Shown here piece after piece: positions 61,438 to 64,000 of a stretch of 64,000 nucleotides of DNA. Each line of letters starts with the position of its first letter. The first letter of the stretch is position 1. The stretch comes from Ruficoccus sp. ZRK36. Its GTDB lineage: Bacteria > Verrucomicrobiota > Verrucomicrobiia > Opitutales > Cerasicoccaceae. Below the pieces are notes generated by a model. That model was given only the letters and a program-made list of their open reading frames with translations, ran no database searches and was not told the origin of the DNA. The position numbers and the translations under genes were made by a program. The DNA lies in assembly GCF_019603315.1 (NCBI RefSeq), contig NZ_CP080649.1, forward strand, positions 2,056,176-2,120,175, given 5' to 3'.

Positions 61438-62826
61438 GTGTACAAATATTCACCCCTCTTGAGCAACGATTTCCAGTCCAGCCTGTTTGACGAGTCCTCG
61501 TCACAAAAAGGGGCCTCCGAAGGTGATGCCTCCCCGGCGAGCAACACGCAGCGGCACCGTCCGCTGGCGGTGCGCATGCGCCCCCGTGATCTCTCCGAAG
61601 TCCTCGGGCAGGACCATCTGCTGGGCGAGGGCTCACTCCTGCCCAAGCTCATCCGTACGGACACCTTTGGGAGTCTGCTTTTTTACGGACCTCCCGGCTG
61701 CGGAAAAACCACGCTGGCCGAGGTCATCGCCCAGGAGACCGGCGCGAAGTGTGTGCGGATCAACGCCGTCATGTCGAATGTGGCCGAGTTGCGGGACATC
61801 CTGCGCATGGCGCGCTACGATGCGGCGCACGAGACGATTTTGTTTATCGACGAGATCCACCGCTTTAACAAGGCGCAGCAGGATCTGCTCCTGCCAGATG
61901 TGGAGGCGGGTAACATCCGCCTGATCGGTGCGACCACGCACAACCCCGGCTTTTACATCATCGACCCATTGCTGAGTCGCAGCCATCTCTTCCGGCTGGA
62001 GCCGCTGCCCGAGTCGGCCACAGTGGACCTGCTGAGGCGCGCCCTGGAGGATGCCGAGCGTGGGCTCGGAGCGGCACGCTGTACGGCGGAGGACGCCGTA
62101 CTGGTCGGTCTCGCACGCCTGTGCGACGGCGATATGCGCCGCGCGCTCAACGCGCTGGAAACGCTCGTGCTCAGCCAGCCCACCGGTAGTGAGATCACAC
62201 CGGCTGAACTGGAGGTCTTCGCCCGCGAGCGGCAGATTCGCTACGATGCAGACGAGGACGAGCACTACGACACGATTTCGGCTTTCATCAAAAGCGTGCG
62301 TGGCTCTGACCCGGACGCGGCGCTCTACTGGTTGGCCAAGATGGTCGAGGGTGGGGAAGACCCGCGCTTTATTGCCCGGCGTTTAATTATTCTCGCCTCC
62401 GAGGATATCGGGCTGGCGGACTCGCGCGCTCTGCCGCTGGCTACGGCTGCGCTGCAGGCGGTGGAGTTTATCGGGATGCCCGAGGCTGCGCTCACACTGA
62501 GCCATGCCACACTGTTTCTCTCACTGTGCCCGAAAAGCAACTCTGCCACCGAGGCGATATCCCGGGCGCGCCGGGCGATCAAGGAAGGACCGGTGCAGTC
62601 AGTGCCCCAGTGGCTGCGGGACAGTCACAGTAAAATCGGCAAGCAGCTCGGCCACGGCGACACGTATCAGTATTCCCATGACAGCCCGGATCACATCTCC
62701 GGGCAGGAGTACATGTTGGACCCGCTGGAGCTCTACAAGCCCAGTCCATATGGGGCGGAGGCCTCGCTGGCCGAGCGTCTGGCACAGTGGAAGGAACTCA
62801 AGCACCAGCGCCAGAACGATAGCTGA
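61438..62826 (+). CDS. rarA: Replication-associated recombination protein A (RarA/MgsA)
   Basis: RarA is an AAA+ ATPase acting at stalled replication forks. The 462 residues show [22 protein letters not shown], Walker A GPPGCGKT (84-91), Walker [41 protein letters not shown], and the C-terminal tetramerisation part ending [23 protein letters not shown] 40-residue polar N-terminal extension precedes the family core. The start codon is GTG. Confidence 0.96.
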   Translation: MYKYSPLLSNDFQSSLFDESSSQKGASEGDASPASNTQRHRPLAVRMRPRDLSEVLGQDHLLGEGSLLPKLIRTDTFGSLLFYGPPGCGKTTLAEVIAQETGAKCVRINAVMSNVAELRDILRMARYDAAHETILFIDEIHRFNKAQQDLLLPDVEAGNIRLIGATTHNPGFYIIDPLLSRSHLFRLEPLPESATVDLLRRALEDAERGLGAARCTAEDAVLVGLARLCDGDMRRALNALETLVLSQPTGSEITPAELEVFARERQIRYDADEDEHYDTISAFIKSVRGSDPDAALYWLAKMVEGGEDPRFIARRLIILASEDIGLADSRALPLATAALQAVEFIGMPEAALTLSHATLFLSLCPKSNSATEAISRARRAIKEGPVQSVPQWLRDSHSKIGKQLGHGDTYQYSHDSPDHISGQEYMLDPLELYKPSPYGAEASLAERLAQWKELKHQRQNDS

Positions 62827-62908
62827 GGGCGAGCCTCTGTGCTCCACTCAAACCTCGCAATAACACACCTGCTTTTAACCATTTTTAAGAGTAGCTAGGG
62901 TGTTTTTA

Positions 62909-62933
62909 TAGTGTTATTAAAAAAATAACACTA
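62909..62933. repeat. Palindrome between rarA and the GntR-type gene
   Basis: TAGTGTTATT (62909-62918) and AATAACACTA (62924-62933) are perfect inverted arms around five A. The T-tract lies before, not after, the stem, so it is more likely an operator of the downstream regulator than a terminator of rarA. Confidence 0.45.
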
Positions 62934-63008
62934 CATTTGGGTTTTTAATTCAAGTGTTCTGGCACAGTTATAGGGGCACTCCCTTATCCATTCGACCCAC
63001 CCCGCCGA

Positions 63009-64000
63009 ATGACGCTTGTTCCCAAAAATACATTATCCAATCAGACTGCCCTGCGCCTGAAGGAACTGATCGCCCAGAATACCTGGAGTGGTTGGCTGCC
63101 GAGTGAGCGGGCCCTGAGTAAGACCCTGCAGGTCAGCCACAGCACACTGCGCCGGGCTCTGGAACAGCTACGCTACGAGGGGATCCTCGAAACCCGCCAC
63201 GGCGTGGGGAACCGCATCTGCCAGGTGCCGGAGCCCACAGGCGCGACCCTTGAGGAGGGCGAGTCGAGTGTGGGCCTGATCACGCCCAAGTCCACGATCA
63301 GCCTGCGTCCATTTTCCCTGTGGGTAGACATTTTCCGGGAGATGCTGTTCGAGGCCGGCTGGCGTTTGAAGATCTACACCGGTACGAAGTACTACCGCAC
63401 GAACCCCTCTGCGATCCTGAATAAACTGGTGGAGCAGAACGGGCATACCTCGTGGGTGCTTGTGCTCTCCAGTGTGGCGATGCAGCGCTGGTTCCAGGCA
63501 CGTCAACTGCCTGCGGTGCTGGCCGGGACGAACCACGAAAACGTGAGCCTGCCGGGCGTGGACATCGATCACCGCGCGATTTGCCGCCATGCGGTGGGCA
63601 CGTTGATCCGGGCCGGTCACCGCCACATGGTACTGTTTCTGCCGCAGTCGCGCAGGGCAGGGGACTTGCGCTCGGAGGTCGGGTTCTTCGAGGGCATCAG
63701 CACCTCTGCCTATGCTAAAAGCATCACGGCGAACGTGATTTACCATGACGACGTGGATGCGCAGAGCATTAACAAATGCCTGGCGCGCTTGTTCATGACG
63801 GCGCCTGAGCGTCGGCCGACAGCGATGATCATCGCCAACCCGTATGTGTATGTCACGACGCGGATGTTTCTGGCCGAAAATGGCCTCAAGGTCCCGCAGG
63901 ATGTTTCCCTCATCGCACGCGAAGACGACCCACTGTTTTCCTATCTCACACCGAATCCCTCCCGCTATCTGAACCAATCCGAAATATACGCACGCAAGCT
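63009..64000 (+). CDS. GntR-type regulator with LacI-like sensor domain, cut by the window end
   Basis: The frame from the ATG at 63009 stays open to the window end (about 330 residues). Residues 10-75 form a GntR winged helix (LPSERALSKTLQVSHSTLRRALEQLRYEGILETRHGVGNRI), and the rest resembles a LacI/periplasmic-binding sensor: VGLITPKSTISL near 92, PGVDIDHRAICRHAVGTLIRAGHRHMVLF near 182, and PQDVSLIAREDDP near 298. This GntR-LacI fusion is common in Verrucomicrobia and usually senses sugars. Its target is not visible. Confidence 0.85.
   Translation, partial: MTLVPKNTLSNQTALRLKELIAQNTWSGWLPSERALSKTLQVSHSTLRRALEQLRYEGILETRHGVGNRICQVPEPTGATLEEGESSVGLITPKSTISLRPFSLWVDIFREMLFEAGWRLKIYTGTKYYRTNPSAILNKLVEQNGHTSWVLVLSSVAMQRWFQARQLPAVLAGTNHENVSLPGVDIDHRAICRHAVGTLIRAGHRHMVLFLPQSRRAGDLRSEVGFFEGISTSAYAKSITANVIYHDDVDAQSINKCLARLFMTAPERRPTAMIIANPYVYVTTRMFLAENGLKVPQDVSLIAREDDPLFSYLTPNPSRYLNQSEIYARK

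Overview
The window looks like chromosomal DNA of a GC-rich, free-living Verrucomicrobiota bacterium, probably an Opitutae/Puniceicoccales relative. The clues are a 139-residue protein of the Minf_1886 type (restricted, as I recall, to Verrucomicrobia and Planctomycetes), a PEP-CTERM exported protein, an anaerobic sulfatase-maturating radical SAM enzyme, kinase-rpoN linkage, and a full plant or algal sugar toolkit. This lineage is inferred from protein resemblance, not from a search. No rRNA, tRNA, CRISPR array, transposase or phage gene was seen.

Layout. 0.2-3.7 kb (-): Ser/Thr kinase, rpoN, a small ORF and tsaB. 3.8-9.3 kb: erpA-type Fe-S carrier, a glyoxalase-fold protein, ubiE/menG, an unknown exported protein, a PEP-CTERM protein and a ClpX-like unfoldase without the zinc domain. 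9.5-11.7 kb: HU/IHF protein, then an ArsR regulator, Cys-rich peptide and permease cassette. 11.8-18.3 kb (+): DUF2851 protein, AsmA-like giant, radical SAM maturase, lipoprotein. 18.7-28.7 kb (-): gatCAB with an extra ORF before gatB, an ArsB/SLC13-type transporter, then rpmI-rplT-pheS-orf66-pheT. 28.9-35.7 kb: Minf_1886-type protein and a peptide ABC importer (oppA, a fused oppB-oppC, oppD, oppF). 36.6-45.6 kb: pentose island (LacI regulator, araBAD, PAS-AraC regulator, xylA, xylB). 45.6-59.6 kb: yifB/comM, a 2237-residue secreted protein with two metallophosphoesterase and two LamG domains, a heparinase/alginate-lyase-like enzyme and a GH63-like glycosidase. 59.7-64 kb: XRE regulator with a tiny ORF, a divergent RHH-TM-SGNH hydrolase, rarA, and a GntR/LacI-type regulator cut by the window end.

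How it fits together. The pentose genes form one catabolic unit: AraA, AraB and AraD turn L-arabinose into D-xylulose-5-phosphate and XylA/XylB bring D-xylose to the same product, each arm with its own regulator in a divergent gap. The secreted phosphoesterase, lyase and glycosidase genes nearby suggest polysaccharide breakdown. The gat, phe and ribosomal genes are housekeeping blocks whose operons carry unusual inserts.

The least explained layer is non-coding. (1) Nine arrays of short hairpins lie directly 3' of stop codons, in the sense orientation of the upstream gene, and arms differ between copies in ways that keep pairing. (2) Three CACAGAG inverted-arm elements lie inside operons, one wrapping a 66-codon ORF between pheS and pheT. 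(3) An in-phase A_AAA_AAC heptamer at the end of araB decides whether araB ends on an ATGA overlap with araA or 61 bases later.
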